Source: Asticcacaulis benevestitus DSM 16100 = ATCC BAA-896 (GTDB lineage Bacteria; Pseudomonadota; Alphaproteobacteria; Caulobacterales; Caulobacteraceae). Taken from it: 42,000 bases of DNA. This document shows, in pieces, positions 23,460-33,052 of this stretch. Made by a program: the position numbers and the translations under genes. Where the stretch lies: positions 137 through 42,136 of the forward strand of contig NZ_AQWM01000032.1 in NCBI RefSeq assembly GCF_000376105.1. The letters run 5' to 3'. The notes under the pieces are model-generated. The model was not told the DNA's origin. It did not search any database and saw only the letters and a list, made by a program, of their open reading frames with translations. Each line of letters opens with the position of its first letter. The stretch's first letter is position 1.

Positions 23460-23796
23460 GGATTTTCTCTTACTGCATCAACCAATTCAAGGGGCGGGCT
23501 CGTCGTGTATCGATCTGGCCTATAATAGAGCAGCGGGTGCGACGTGCTGAAATGAAAGCAAGTAGTGTGCCGCATTAACGCCCGCGTTAAGCGGGCAGAG
23601 TCGCAATGTCGCGCGCCACGAGGGTTTACGCAAGGGGAGAGGACGCGTTGTTTCCCGCGTCTCGAAAAAAAACTTCTATACGATCGCCCCACACTAACTC
23701 TTTGTAGCCGTGACTCAAATTGCCGGGGTGTGGGTAGCCAGGCACAGGTGGTCCACAGACTCCTTATCAGAGCCATATTGACTCCCTTTTTAAAAA
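23460..23796. other. Intergenic region upstream of the mutagenesis cassette
   Basis: About 337 bases between the XRE regulator start and the LexA box. Frames on both strands lack recognisable features. It should hold the regulator promoter. Confidence 0.4.
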
Positions 23797-23811
23797 GAAC
23801 AAACATAGAAC
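23797..23811 (-). promoter_or_regulatory. LexA (SOS) box of imuA-imuB-dnaE2
   Basis: GAAC-AAACATA-GAAC is the reverse complement of GTTC-TATGTTT-GTTC, identical to the box at 17032-17046, and lies 48 bases before the imuA start. LexA control of this cassette is established in Caulobacter and relatives. Confidence 0.88.
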
Positions 23812-23859
23812 GAATTCGCCTATCGCCCGCTTCCAACTCCAGAAAGGACGTTTGATGCC

Positions 23860-24618
23860 ATGTCAGTCGCCAGTACGGCCACACTCACAGACCTCCGCCA
23901 GCAAATCGAAGGCATCGAGCGCGTTTATCGTCGTGCCCGGACGGTCCTTCCATTCGATGTCCTCGCAATCGATGCAAAGCTACCAGGGGGTGGACTCGCC
24001 TTGGGGGCGCTCCATGAGATTGCTGGCGGCGGCGCCGGTGCAGTAGACGGCGCGGCCGCCGTGGCGCTGGCCGGGGGTATAGCGGCCCGAACGGGTGGTA
24101 CGGTTCTGTGGTGTCACTACAGCGATGACCTGTTCGAGCCGGCTTTGGCCCGGTTTGGTTTAACGTCCGACCGGGTGATGTTCTTCAAGGCCCGAGATGA
24201 GCGCGACCTGTTGAGCGCATTTGAGGAAGCCTTGCGCCACGGTGGCCTTACGGCCGTGGTCGGCGAACTGGCAGGTCTGTCCCATCTTACCTCTCAACGC
24301 CTGCAACTGGCAGCGGAGCAGACCGGCACCATGGCGCTGGCGGTTCGTCGCTGGCGACGTCACGTCGATGCCCGGGAGTACGGTCTGCCGACCACGTCGT
24401 TCACGCGGTGGCGTGTAACGGCGATCCCGTCGGCACCCTTGCCCGTTCGCGGTGTGGGGCGGGCCAAATGGCATCTGGAATTGATGCGATGCCGCGCCGG
24501 GAACGGTGCCGATTTTGAAGTTGAGGCGTGCAATGCCAAGGGTCTTATCGCTATTCCTGCCTTACTGGCCGACCGATCGGCTGAGGCGGATGAGCGGCAC
24601 GTCCGGGCCGTCTCGTGA
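23860..24618 (+). CDS. imuA: ImuA, RecA-like accessory protein of SOS mutagenesis
   Basis: A 252-residue RecA/SulA-like protein. It contains LPGGGLALGALHEIAGGGAG (residues 45-64), a segment typical of ImuA, and a core ending around LEVEACNAKG-like strands. ImuA works with ImuB and DnaE2 in error-prone translesion synthesis, contacting RecA. AAAGGA precedes the start, and a LexA box lies upstream. The gene overlaps imuB by 86 bases, so the cassette is tightly coupled. Confidence 0.88.
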   Translation: MSVASTATLTDLRQQIEGIERVYRRARTVLPFDVLAIDAKLPGGGLALGALHEIAGGGAGAVDGAAAVALAGGIAARTGGTVLWCHYSDDLFEPALARFGLTSDRVMFFKARDERDLLSAFEEALRHGGLTAVVGELAGLSHLTSQRLQLAAEQTGTMALAVRRWRRHVDAREYGLPTTSFTRWRVTAIPSAPLPVRGVGRAKWHLELMRCRAGNGADFEVEACNAKGLIAIPALLADRSAEADERHVRAVS

Positions 24619-26056
24619 TCGGCCACTTGTTCTAAAGGGTTCGGACGGCCGACGGCGTGTCATATCAGCCGCCGATGATCTAGCGCTACAGGTCGGTGCC
24701 CGGGTCGGCATGCCGGTGGCCAAGGCGGGGTCGCTGTTCTCCGATCTCGTCATACTGGACGCTGATCCAGTCGCCGATGCCGTGGCTTTGGAAAAGCTGG
24801 CCATTTGGGCTTTGCGTCTCTATTCGCCCAATGTCGCTGCCGATGCGCCCGACGGGCTGATCCTCGATATTCAGGGTGCCTCTCATCTCCTTGGTGGAGA
24901 AGCGGGCCTGATCGAGGACGCTATGCGCAGGCTGGGTGATCTCGGTATCACCGCAGTTGCCGCCCTGGCCGACACCTGGGGCGCGGCACACGCCGTGGCG
25001 CGATATGGAGGGCAAGGGCACCAGATCATTGAAAGCGGCAAGTCGGGCGAGGCGTTGCGCCGGTTACCGGTCGAAGCCTTGCGGCTACCGGCGGAAATGT
25101 TGCCTGACCTTCACCTCCTGGGGCTCGATACCATTGGCGAGCTCTCAGCTAAGCCAAGGCCGCCCTTGGCCAAGGCCTTCGGCAACAAATTGTTCCGTCG
25201 GATCGACCAGGCGTTTGGCCGAACACCGGAGCCGATCGAGCCGGTGGATGCGCCGGAGTTGATCAAGGTGCAACGGGTTTTTGCAGAACCCATCGGTGCA
25301 CCCGAGACGATTGAGAAATATACCCGCCGGCTGACGGATCAGATGTGCGACCGACTGGAACAAGCTGGGCTTGGTGTCCGCCGGCTTGATCTGCATTTCA
25401 CGCGTGTCGACAATCGCGTCGAGACGGTTTTCATCGCCACAGCCAAACCCGTACGTGAGCCGAAGCGATTGGCGCGACTCCTGTGCGATAAAATTGAAAC
25501 CGTCGATCCGGGCTACGGTATCGAGAAGATGGTCATGACCGCCGCCTTCGTTGAAACGCTGGTCATGAAGCAGACCCTGGCGTCTTTTGAGGTTGCAGCG
25601 CGGCCGGACGTTGAAGACCTTTGGGACGTATTGACCAATCGCCACGGGGAAGGCTGCCTCTATCGTGCCATTCCCACGGCCACCGATATTCCGGAACGCG
25701 GGATCAAGCGGCTGCCACCGGGATCAGTCGATACGGGCTCCTCCCGAAACGCCGACTATCGCCGGCCACAGCGCCTTTATCGCAAGCCTGAGCCCATCAT
25801 GGCCTTGGCTGGCTTACCCGATCATCCGCCGCGCGCCTTTACCTGGCGCGGCCAGCGATACGGCGTCACCTGTGCCGATGGGCCTGAGCGCGTCCAGGGG
25901 GAGTGGTGGGTCAGTGATCGCGAGAAGGGCAAGGTCCGGGATTACTTCGTGCTCGAAGTCGAGAACGGCGAACGGTTCTGGGTGTTCCGCACCGGTGACG
26001 GCCAACACGAAAGCACCGGGTCTCTGATCTGGTACATGCATGGAAAGTTCGAGTGA
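24533..26056 (+). CDS. imuB: ImuB, Y-family polymerase-like protein
   Basis: A protein of about 507 residues starting MPRVLSLFLPYWPTDRLRR, which is diagnostic for ImuB. It has the Y-family fold (LILDIQGASHLLGGEAGLIED), but ImuB proteins lack the catalytic acidic residues and act as a hub for the beta clamp, ImuA and DnaE2. The C-terminal region (RDYFVLEVENGERFWVFR) is characteristic. The ATG at 24533 was preferred to an earlier frame opening because it starts the conserved N-terminus. Its stop overlaps the dnaE2 start. Confidence 0.92.
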   Translation: MPRVLSLFLPYWPTDRLRRMSGTSGPSRDRPLVLKGSDGRRRVISAADDLALQVGARVGMPVAKAGSLFSDLVILDADPVADAVALEKLAIWALRLYSPNVAADAPDGLILDIQGASHLLGGEAGLIEDAMRRLGDLGITAVAALADTWGAAHAVARYGGQGHQIIESGKSGEALRRLPVEALRLPAEMLPDLHLLGLDTIGELSAKPRPPLAKAFGNKLFRRIDQAFGRTPEPIEPVDAPELIKVQRVFAEPIGAPETIEKYTRRLTDQMCDRLEQAGLGVRRLDLHFTRVDNRVETVFIATAKPVREPKRLARLLCDKIETVDPGYGIEKMVMTAAFVETLVMKQTLASFEVAARPDVEDLWDVLTNRHGEGCLYRAIPTATDIPERGIKRLPPGSVDTGSSRNADYRRPQRLYRKPEPIMALAGLPDHPPRAFTWRGQRYGVTCADGPERVQGEWWVSDREKGKVRDYFVLEVENGERFWVFRTGDGQHESTGSLIWYMHGKFE

Positions 26057-29000
26057 TGCGCTACGTCGAACTGCAATGCGCCTCCTACTTTTCGTTCCTG
26101 CAGGCCTGTTCCTCGCCTGATGATCTCTTTGCCCGCGCAAAGGAGCTCGGCATGGCAGCTCTGGCCATCGCGGATCGAAATACCCTGGCCGGGATGGTGC
26201 GGGCGCATGTGGCGGCCGAGGAACATGGCGTCCGTCTTATCATTGGCTGCCGACTCGATCTGATGGATGGCATGTCCCTGCTGGTCTATCCCATGCATCG
26301 CGGCGGATACCGTAATCTTTGCCGGCTTCTGTCCCTGGGCAAATCCCGGGGCGGGAAGGGCAGGTGCGATATTGAATGGGCGGATGTCGACGACTTCCAT
26401 GAAGGTCTGCTCGCCATCTTCATCCCCGACGAGGCCGATGCCCTGTGCGCCATCCGATTGCGCAAGTTCAAAGCCCTGTTCGCCGAGCGCGCCTATATGG
26501 CCTTGAGTCTGCGGCACCGGCAAAACGATCATATGCGACTGCACGAGCTGTCGAACCTCGCCGTCAAACACAGGGTGCCGACCGTCGTCACCAACGACAT
26601 CCTCTATGCCGTTCAGGAACAGGCTTTCCTGCACGACGTCATTACCTGCATCCGTCACAACTGCAAGATCGATGATATGGGGGACTTAAGGACCCGGTAC
26701 GCCGACCGTTTTCTCAAATCCCCCGAAGAGATGCACCGCCTGTTCCTCGACTACCGCGAGGCCATGCGCCGGACGGTGGAGATCGCGGACAAGTGCCGCT
26801 TCTCCCTGTCCGAACTGGAATACCAGTACCCCGAAGAAAAGCTGATGCCCGGCATGTCGGCGATCGAAGCCTTGAAACGTCTGTCCTGGGCTGGGGCCAA
26901 GTGGCGCTACCCCGAAGGCGTGCCACAGTCCGTCATCGATCTGCTGAAGCACGAACTGACCCTGATCGAGCGACTGGATTACGCGCCGTACTTCCTGACG
27001 GTGAACGCGATCGTCCAGTTCGCCCGATCCCGCGATATCTTGTGCCAGGGACGCGGCTCAGCGGCCAATTCCTGCGTCTGTTATGTCCTGGGCATCACCA
27101 GCGTCGATCCCTCGCGCAACGATCTTTTGTTCGAGCGCTTCATCTCGGAAGAACGTCGCGAGCCGCCCGATATCGATGTCGATTTCGAGCACCAGCGCCG
27201 CGAAGAGGTCATGCAATGGGTGTTCAATACCTATGGCCGTAACCATTCGGCCCTGACCGCCGTGGTCAATCGCTTCCGCACACGCGGCGCCATGCGCGAT
27301 ACCCTGAAGGTACTGGGCTTTCCCGAGGACACCATCAAGGTTTTGGCTAAGAATATCCGTTATTGGCACTCGGAAGGCTGTACCCCAGAAATGGCGGCCG
27401 AGCTCAACCTCAATATGAACGACCCGCGCCTGAAGCTGGCCTTCGAGATACATCTCCTCTTGCTGGATGTGCCACGCCAGCTATCCCAGCACCCCGGCGG
27501 CTTTGTCCTTACCCATGACCGCCTGGACGAACTGGTGCCGATCGAACCGGCACGCATGAAGGACCGCCAGGTCATCGAATGGGACAAGGACGATATCGAT
27601 GCGCTGAAGTTTATGAAGGTCGATTGCCTGGCGCTCGGCATGATGTCGTGCATGAAGCGTTGCTTTGACCTCTTGGCCGAAGCCAAGGGCATCCACATGG
27701 ATATGTCGTGTATCCCACCGGAGGACCCGAAGACCTATGCGATGATAAGGCGCGCCGATACCATCGGCACCTTTCAGATCGAGAGCCGGGCACAGATGTC
27801 GATGTTGCCGCGGACCAAGCCGCGCACCTTCTATGATCTCGTCATCCAGGTCGCCATCGTCCGGCCGGGGCCGATCCAGGGCGATATGGTCCACCCATAC
27901 TTAAGACGACTGGAAGGTCTGGAAGAGGTAACCTTCCCGACGCCCGAACTGGCCAACATCCTGGGCAAGACCTTAGGCGTGCCGCTCTTCCAGGAGCAGG
28001 CCATGAAGGTCGTGATCACCTGTGCGGGCTTCTCACCCGGCCAGGCCGACCTGGTCAGGCGGGCGCAGGCGACTTTCAAGAAGACGGGCGGCATAGGGGC
28101 CCTTAGCCAGGACATCATCAACGGCATGCTGAAGAACGGCTACACCGAAGAGTTCGCCATGTCCCTGGTCAAGCAATTGGAAGGCTTCGGCTCCTACGGC
28201 TTTCCGGAAAGTCACGCCTTTTCGTTCGCCATCATCTCCGAAGCCTCCTCCTGGATGAAGTGCCATCACCCGGAGGTCTTCCTGGCTGCCATCCTCAACA
28301 GCCAGCCCATGGGCTTTTACGCGCCAGCCCAACTCATCCGCGATGCCAAAATGCATGGGGTCGAAATCCGCTGGTTCTGCGTCAACAACAGCCGCTGGGA
28401 TTGCACCCTGGAGCCGTCCGATCGGGCGGGGCGGTTCGCGGTTCGCTTAGGCTATCGCCTGATCAATGGCATACGTAGTGCGGACGTGGCCAACCTCATA
28501 TTTCAGCGAGGCGAGCGGCCTTACAAATCCATCCCCGACCTGTGGCGGCGGGCCAGGACACCAGAACCGACCTTGCGCAAACTGGCCCGGGCCAATGCCT
28601 ATGATGAGGCGTTCGGGATGGTATCAAGGGACGCCACCCTGGCCATAAAATCTTTAGGCGATGATGTCCTGCCGCTGTTTGATTGTGTCCTCGATGAGCA
28701 AGGACGCAGCGTCTCCGAACACAACCCGTCTGTCATCGCGCTCAAGCGCATGACAGACGGCCAGAAGGTCATCGAGGACTACAACGCCGTAGGCTTCAGC
28801 CAGACCGTTCATCCGGTCCATTTCCTGAGGGGAGATCTGCAGGCGAGGGGCTATGTGTCCTGCAAGGAGGCCATGACCTCCAAGGACAAGCGTTACGTCT
28901 CCGTCGCCGGCATGGTCAATGTCCGTCAGCGCCCAGGCTCGGCCAATGGCGTCATCTTTATGACCATCGAGGACGAGTCCGGTGACGCCAATGTCGTGGT

Positions 29001-29274
29001 ATGGGAAAAGGTCGGTATCGAATACAAGCAGGCGGTCCATGGTGCCAGCCTGGTGTTGATTACCGGCTTTATCCAAAAGGAAGGCGACGTTGTGCATTTG
29101 ATCGCACGCACAGTGGTCGATCTGTCACATATGCTGGCCACGATCGGTGCTCGGGATACGGTGCTAAGCCTGCCGCACCAGCCAGGGGACGAATTCCGAA
29201 ACGGCGGGCCGGGGGTTGATCCACGGGTGACCAAACAGGCGGGAATTCAGCATCGGAGCCGGGATTTTAAATGA
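26056..29274 (+). CDS. dnaE2: DnaE2, error-prone DNA polymerase III alpha subunit
   Basis: A 1072-residue C-family polymerase. An N-terminal PHP domain (ELQCASYFSFLQACSSPDDLF) is followed by the palm with PDIDVDF (catalytic Asp at about residues 372-376), GRGSAANS, and the fingers/helix-hairpin region GFGSYGFPESHAFSF. A C-terminal OB fold begins near VSVAGMVNVRQRPGSANGV. The start ATG overlaps the imuB stop (TGATG). It extends DNA across lesions during the SOS response. The next gene is the convergent relaxase, so the cassette ends directly at the mobilisation module. Confidence 0.95.
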   Translation: MRYVELQCASYFSFLQACSSPDDLFARAKELGMAALAIADRNTLAGMVRAHVAAEEHGVRLIIGCRLDLMDGMSLLVYPMHRGGYRNLCRLLSLGKSRGGKGRCDIEWADVDDFHEGLLAIFIPDEADALCAIRLRKFKALFAERAYMALSLRHRQNDHMRLHELSNLAVKHRVPTVVTNDILYAVQEQAFLHDVITCIRHNCKIDDMGDLRTRYADRFLKSPEEMHRLFLDYREAMRRTVEIADKCRFSLSELEYQYPEEKLMPGMSAIEALKRLSWAGAKWRYPEGVPQSVIDLLKHELTLIERLDYAPYFLTVNAIVQFARSRDILCQGRGSAANSCVCYVLGITSVDPSRNDLLFERFISEERREPPDIDVDFEHQRREEVMQWVFNTYGRNHSALTAVVNRFRTRGAMRDTLKVLGFPEDTIKVLAKNIRYWHSEGCTPEMAAELNLNMNDPRLKLAFEIHLLLLDVPRQLSQHPGGFVLTHDRLDELVPIEPARMKDRQVIEWDKDDIDALKFMKVDCLALGMMSCMKRCFDLLAEAKGIHMDMSCIPPEDPKTYAMIRRADTIGTFQIESRAQMSMLPRTKPRTFYDLVIQVAIVRPGPIQGDMVHPYLRRLEGLEEVTFPTPELANILGKTLGVPLFQEQAMKVVITCAGFSPGQADLVRRAQATFKKTGGIGALSQDIINGMLKNGYTEEFAMSLVKQLEGFGSYGFPESHAFSFAIISEASSWMKCHHPEVFLAAILNSQPMGFYAPAQLIRDAKMHGVEIRWFCVNNSRWDCTLEPSDRAGRFAVRLGYRLINGIRSADVANLIFQRGERPYKSIPDLWRRARTPEPTLRKLARANAYDEAFGMVSRDATLAIKSLGDDVLPLFDCVLDEQGRSVSEHNPSVIALKRMTDGQKVIEDYNAVGFSQTVHPVHFLRGDLQARGYVSCKEAMTSKDKRYVSVAGMVNVRQRPGSANGVIFMTIEDESGDANVVVWEKVGIEYKQAVHGASLVLITGFIQKEGDVVHLIARTVVDLSHMLATIGARDTVLSLPHQPGDEFRNGGPGVDPRVTKQAGIQHRSRDFK

Positions 29275-29536
29275 TTGAAATAACGACGCGACGCACTATC
29301 CGCCCTAAGGTGAAGTAACAGGCGGCTCGAGCCTGGGCTTGTCCTTTGGTGGTCGTCCCTCAGAATCATAGTGTCTCAACCTACGGCGTCAGGTCGTGGC
29401 CCACGCCAAGCATCATCGAAAGGCGACCATGAACTATTATGAGCTATGGCCGAACTCAAACTCGCCCACTTGCCAGACCGCAACGCTAAGATTTTACAGT
29501 CACGTTGCACGCCAGCGCTGGAGGTTGAAAGCGTGC

Positions 29537-31273
29537 TCATATGTCCAGCCCCAACGAATTCGAACGTCCCAGGTCCCATGTAACCGCCCCACGACCGCGC
29601 ATTTTTCCGCAGATACTCTCGCCAAGGTGAGCTTCAATCTTCGGGGACCACGGCACCAATTGAAACCCCACGCCGTCATCCAATACGGCAAATCGACCGG
29701 ATACCAAATCGAGCCGGCGCCTGTACACGCCGGACACCTGATCTCCTTCGGTGGGTGTCGTGACAGGCTTTGTTCCGCTTCGTGACAATTGACTAAGGGC
29801 CACTTCCAGTTCTCGCGTCTGCAAGGTCTGGATGAGGCCAGATGACAGCATGACCCTGTCGCCGATCCGTCGGGCCAGGCCTTCAGCAATTAAATAGTCG
29901 CGGCGCATGTCCATGGCCTCTAGGGTCTCTGCGCCAAAACCCTTTGCGGCTATGTCGGAGCGGTCGGATCTGACGAGTTGGCGGTCCAGCCATGTCGCGC
30001 CCTTGGCGTCGATTTGGGCCTGAATATCGAGGTCGGATTCAACGCGAAGATAGGCGTGTCTGGCGTGCTCGGATTGACTGAAACCTACGCTGACGACGGC
30101 GCCGGGCGGGCAATCCCCGGTGGCTTCTAGCGAGGGCAGGGGGATGTGGCGGGTCGTTCCGTCCGTGCCATCAACGACGATGTAGGCGGTGCCCTTCAGT
30201 TCGTCATCGAGGCCCCGTGCCAGCAGCCTTCCTGTAATTGGTTTTCCTTCTTGTCCGCCGGCTATAACCAAAGCGTCAGATGCGCAGTCTCGACCCGACT
30301 CGGCCAGCCCCTTATGGATGCGCTTGATAATGTCGCCGCGCTCACCGAGCTCGCGCAACACTGCTTCTGTGCGCTCTGAGAGAATCCACTGTCCCGGCGC
30401 GAATTGGTCGGCAAGGCCGAGGCTTTCCAACCGGCGCAGCCTACCCGCTTTCATGACCTGTATCGTGTCGGCATGCGATGCGTTCTGCGGCGCGAGATCG
30501 ATGAACCCTGTCTGTCTGGCGTCGGCTAAAAGTTGCCGGTCAAGTTGAGTGAAGCGGTCTGTATTGATTTGCCGATGCAGAGACTGGTGAATGTCATTGT
30601 CGGTGCGCGGCCCCAGTTCATCGGTAATCAAGCCTTGCGCCCGTGCCCGCAACCCTTCCTTGATGTAATCACGGCTAATGACCAGATCATGGCCAATGTC
30701 GGTAACGCCGCGCACAATGAGGTGGATATGGGGATGCTCGGTGTTCCAGTGCGTGACCGCCGCCCACTCCAAGGATGTGCCCAAATCGGCAGCCGCCTGT
30801 TTCATCAGGTCACGCGTGAAGGTATGGAGATCTTCTATCTGATGCGCATCTTCCGGAGATACAATGAACCTGAAATGGTGTCGATCATTGGTGCAACGAT
30901 CGGCGAACTCCCGGGCATCTATGGCGTCGCTATCAGGACCGAATAGCACCGCCTGGTCCGCGTCGCGCGTGACGCCTTCGCGCTGAAGATAGCGTAGGTG
31001 CGATTGCAGCGGTGTGGCACGTCCTTTGTTTCGAACGACGCGGGCTTTTATGACGGCAAGTCGGCTCCGACTGGTCAGGAGTCGGTTTGCGATATGGGCT
31101 GCCTGTCGTCCTTTGCCGAAGTTCGATCGGCCTGAGAGAGCCCGTCCGCGATGTGCCGTAGCTCCCGCCTTTTTAGCCGCCGCCAGGGCCTGATTGATGA
31201 AGGGTCTGATACGTTGCGCGCTTTTGGTGCGAATGCGTCCGGGGCGAATGCGGAATTCATCTTTGTGGTTCAT
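29537..31273 (-). CDS. Relaxase/mobilisation nuclease (DUF3363-type)
   Basis: A 578-residue protein. The N-terminal part has the relaxase histidine cluster: H175 and the T-E-H-P-H-I-H motif with H180, H182 and H184, which bind the metal. TPLQSHLRYLQREGVTRD matches the VirD2-type mobilisation fold. The C-terminal half is DUF3363-like. Relaxases nick DNA at oriT and pilot the strand to the recipient. A candidate oriT lies directly upstream (31274-31440). No coupling-protein gene (traG/virD4) follows; the next gene is the end of dnaE2. Confidence 0.88.
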   Translation of the reverse strand: MNHKDEFRIRPGRIRTKSAQRIRPFINQALAAAKKAGATAHRGRALSGRSNFGKGRQAAHIANRLLTSRSRLAVIKARVVRNKGRATPLQSHLRYLQREGVTRDADQAVLFGPDSDAIDAREFADRCTNDRHHFRFIVSPEDAHQIEDLHTFTRDLMKQAAADLGTSLEWAAVTHWNTEHPHIHLIVRGVTDIGHDLVISRDYIKEGLRARAQGLITDELGPRTDNDIHQSLHRQINTDRFTQLDRQLLADARQTGFIDLAPQNASHADTIQVMKAGRLRRLESLGLADQFAPGQWILSERTEAVLRELGERGDIIKRIHKGLAESGRDCASDALVIAGGQEGKPITGRLLARGLDDELKGTAYIVVDGTDGTTRHIPLPSLEATGDCPPGAVVSVGFSQSEHARHAYLRVESDLDIQAQIDAKGATWLDRQLVRSDRSDIAAKGFGAETLEAMDMRRDYLIAEGLARRIGDRVMLSSGLIQTLQTRELEVALSQLSRSGTKPVTTPTEGDQVSGVYRRRLDLVSGRFAVLDDGVGFQLVPWSPKIEAHLGESICGKMRGRGAVTWDLGRSNSLGLDI

Positions 31274-31440
31274 TCGGCGTTCAAACCTCTCATAAATTCT
31301 TGAAAATTCAACGCGTTAAACCGAGTGCACCTCATCCGACGCGCCGCGAACCTCTCGTGCACTGTTCATAACCCACGGAATTCAAAGATATTCTCTTCCG
31401 CTCAACACCCCAGAACCTCTCTCTCTTTTATCCTGCACTA
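31274..31440. other. Candidate origin of transfer (oriT)
   Basis: The region directly upstream of the relaxase carries AACCTCTC three times in direct orientation, at 31284-31291, 31349-31356 and 31414-31421, each exactly 65 bases apart. TATCCTGCA (31429-31437) matches the nick consensus of IncP/Ti-type oriTs (TATCCTG followed by C). Position between a relaxase and transfer genes supports the call; the nick motif is short and could be chance. Confidence 0.45.
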
Positions 31441-31486
31441 GCCAAAACAGCCGGTCCGGTGCTCCCGTGAGGCTAAAATCGAACCC

Positions 31487-32110
31487 TTAAGGCTCCGGAA
31501 TGTCTGTTGGGGCGCCGAGTGAGACGAAGGGGGTCGCAGGGGATTGGAAGCCATTGCCCGGATCAGTCGTGATCGTCGTGTCCTTGATGAACAACGCGGC
31601 TTCTGCCCAAATCGTAGGTTTCACTTCGTTGGATAGGGGGGCGAATGCATAGGTCTTGCCGCGAAGCTCTTCGGAAATCCGGATGACATAGCCCCGCGTT
31701 TCCGCAGGCAAGATCTGCCCCCGATCCCGATGAGATTTGTAGCGACCTGGACCCGCGTTATAGGCTGCGAAGACCCCCTCCCAGCCGTAACGATCATACA
31801 GGTCACGCAGATAATATGTGCCAGCGACTATGTTGTCATGCGGGTCAAAGGCATCCTGCCCCAGATGCAATATGCCGCGCAACGTGGACCAGGTTTCGGG
31901 CATGAGTTGCATCAATCCCATCGCCCCTTTAGGTGACATCGCGCGGACATCGCCGCGTGATTCCACACGTATGACAGCCCAAATCACCGGTTCAGGCACG
32001 CCGGTTTGTCGGGATGCCTCTCGCACAAATGGTGCAATATCCGATGCAGATGCCGCCACAACAGATACCACGGTTGCGTCCGTCAGAGTGCCAATCAAAG
32101 GGACTATCAA
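31487..32110 (-). CDS. Lytic transglycosylase of a transfer system (VirB1/TrbN-like)
   Basis: A 207-residue protein with a hydrophobic N-terminus and a soluble lytic transglycosylase domain at about residues 28-145. The catalytic Glu is in IRVESRGDVRAMSPKGAMGLMQ, followed by LMPETW and AAYNAGPGRYKSH. It would locally open peptidoglycan for a transfer channel. Translation appears to start at TTG 32110, overlapping the DUF736 stop (TTGA). It is the fourth of the - strand genes HTH-TraF-DUF736-transglycosylase. Confidence 0.88.
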   Translation of the reverse strand: MIVPLIGTLTDATVVSVVAASASDIAPFVREASRQTGVPEPVIWAVIRVESRGDVRAMSPKGAMGLMQLMPETWSTLRGILHLGQDAFDPHDNIVAGTYYLRDLYDRYGWEGVFAAYNAGPGRYKSHRDRGQILPAETRGYVIRISEELRGKTYAFAPLSNEVKPTIWAEAALFIKDTTITTDPGNGFQSPATPFVSLGAPTDIPEP

Positions 32111-32454
32111 TTCGTGTCCTCAGCGCGAGATGGGCGTGAAGGTTCCCGCTTCCACATCAGAATCCACTCCTTTTTATCGGTATCGCGTTGGAAGAGGTTC
32201 GCCCGGATCGGTGTCGGCAAGGTCGGGTCATCCAGAGCGAGCGTTATGAATTCGCCAGCTCGGTCACTGGTGCGTTTCCACGCCACCCCGACTTCAGGTC
32301 CATCCGCATCCTTGATGTGGATCGTGTAATGCGGCTGGCCTTGCACGTCTGGCTGGTTCGTCGGCACCAAGACGATGTGACGGTCAAACATGAGGGTACG
32401 CAGCGTTCCGGTAAAGATGCCTCTGATGCGCGTGAATTGTCCGATTTGCGGCAT
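32107..32454 (-). CDS. DUF736 family protein
   Basis: A 115-residue DUF736 protein starting MPQIGQFTRIRGIFTGTLR, with GPEVGVAWKRTSDRAGEFITL and the terminal DKKEWILMWKREP. The family is found almost only on alphaproteobacterial plasmids and integrative elements, and its function is unknown. The start at 32454 was chosen from family length; upstream codons have no similarity. It overlaps the transglycosylase start by four bases and is a paralogue of the gene at 33574. Confidence 0.85.
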   Translation of the reverse strand: MPQIGQFTRIRGIFTGTLRTLMFDRHIVLVPTNQPDVQGQPHYTIHIKDADGPEVGVAWKRTSDRAGEFITLALDDPTLPTPIRANLFQRDTDKKEWILMWKREPSRPSRAEDTN

Positions 32455-32497
32455 AGAACTTGCCTCCGTTGTGCTGGAAGGTGGGTGACGTTTCATG

Positions 32498-33052
32498 TCA
32501 ACTGGGTTGCTTTCGCGGGCCGAAAGTAAGCAATGGGAAGGCGCGCCCTCGGACAAATCGAAGTGTGATGGGACCGAAATAACGCCCGTCGAAGCTGTCA
32601 TGGACCTCAGGGTTCATCAGGAACACATCTTGAGGGCTGAGGTGCCGACATCCCGACCAGACGGGCATAGGGCGATGCTTTCTATCTGTGATTTTTGCGG
32701 TTGCCGTCCATCGTCCGTTGACGTCGATATCTGCATTACGCCGGCACACGTCTGCGCCAGACAGGGCACTTACGGGTTTGATCAGCAGCACGCCGGGCGG
32801 GAGGTATTGGCGTTGGGCAGCGAGTGAGCGGATGTCTGGTGGCAGGTCTGTCACTGCCAGATCACCCACATGTAATTTGGCATTCGGAAGAACGATATAG
32901 AGGCCGACAGGGACGCTGGCCGATGCGTTCCATAGGAGGAGCTTGGGCGACAGAGTAATGAGTGGACAGATCGCTGAGGCCACAGCCGCCAACGACACGG
33001 CAACCAGCTTGCAAGTCGGGCGAGCGTTGTTCGATTGCTTAGCTGGGCTCAT
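32498..33052 (-). CDS. traF: TraF-like S26 conjugative signal peptidase
   Basis: A 184-residue protein with one N-terminal membrane segment (VAVSLAAVASAICPLITLS). It has the peptidase S26 motifs: NASASVPVGLY with the catalytic Ser, and PPGVLLIKPVSALSGADV with the probable catalytic Lys. TraF cyclises or matures the transfer pilin in IncP-type systems. ATG 33052 overlaps the preceding helix-turn-helix stop (ATGA). The symbol is by family resemblance. Confidence 0.82.
   Translation of the reverse strand: MSPAKQSNNARPTCKLVAVSLAAVASAICPLITLSPKLLLWNASASVPVGLYIVLPNAKLHVGDLAVTDLPPDIRSLAAQRQYLPPGVLLIKPVSALSGADVCRRNADIDVNGRWTATAKITDRKHRPMPVWSGCRHLSPQDVFLMNPEVHDSFDGRYFGPITLRFVRGRAFPLLTFGPRKQPS

Noticed and set aside
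31284-31421. The AACCTCTC repeats as a CRISPR array
   Set aside because: The repeats are only eight bases, number three and have no cas genes nearby.
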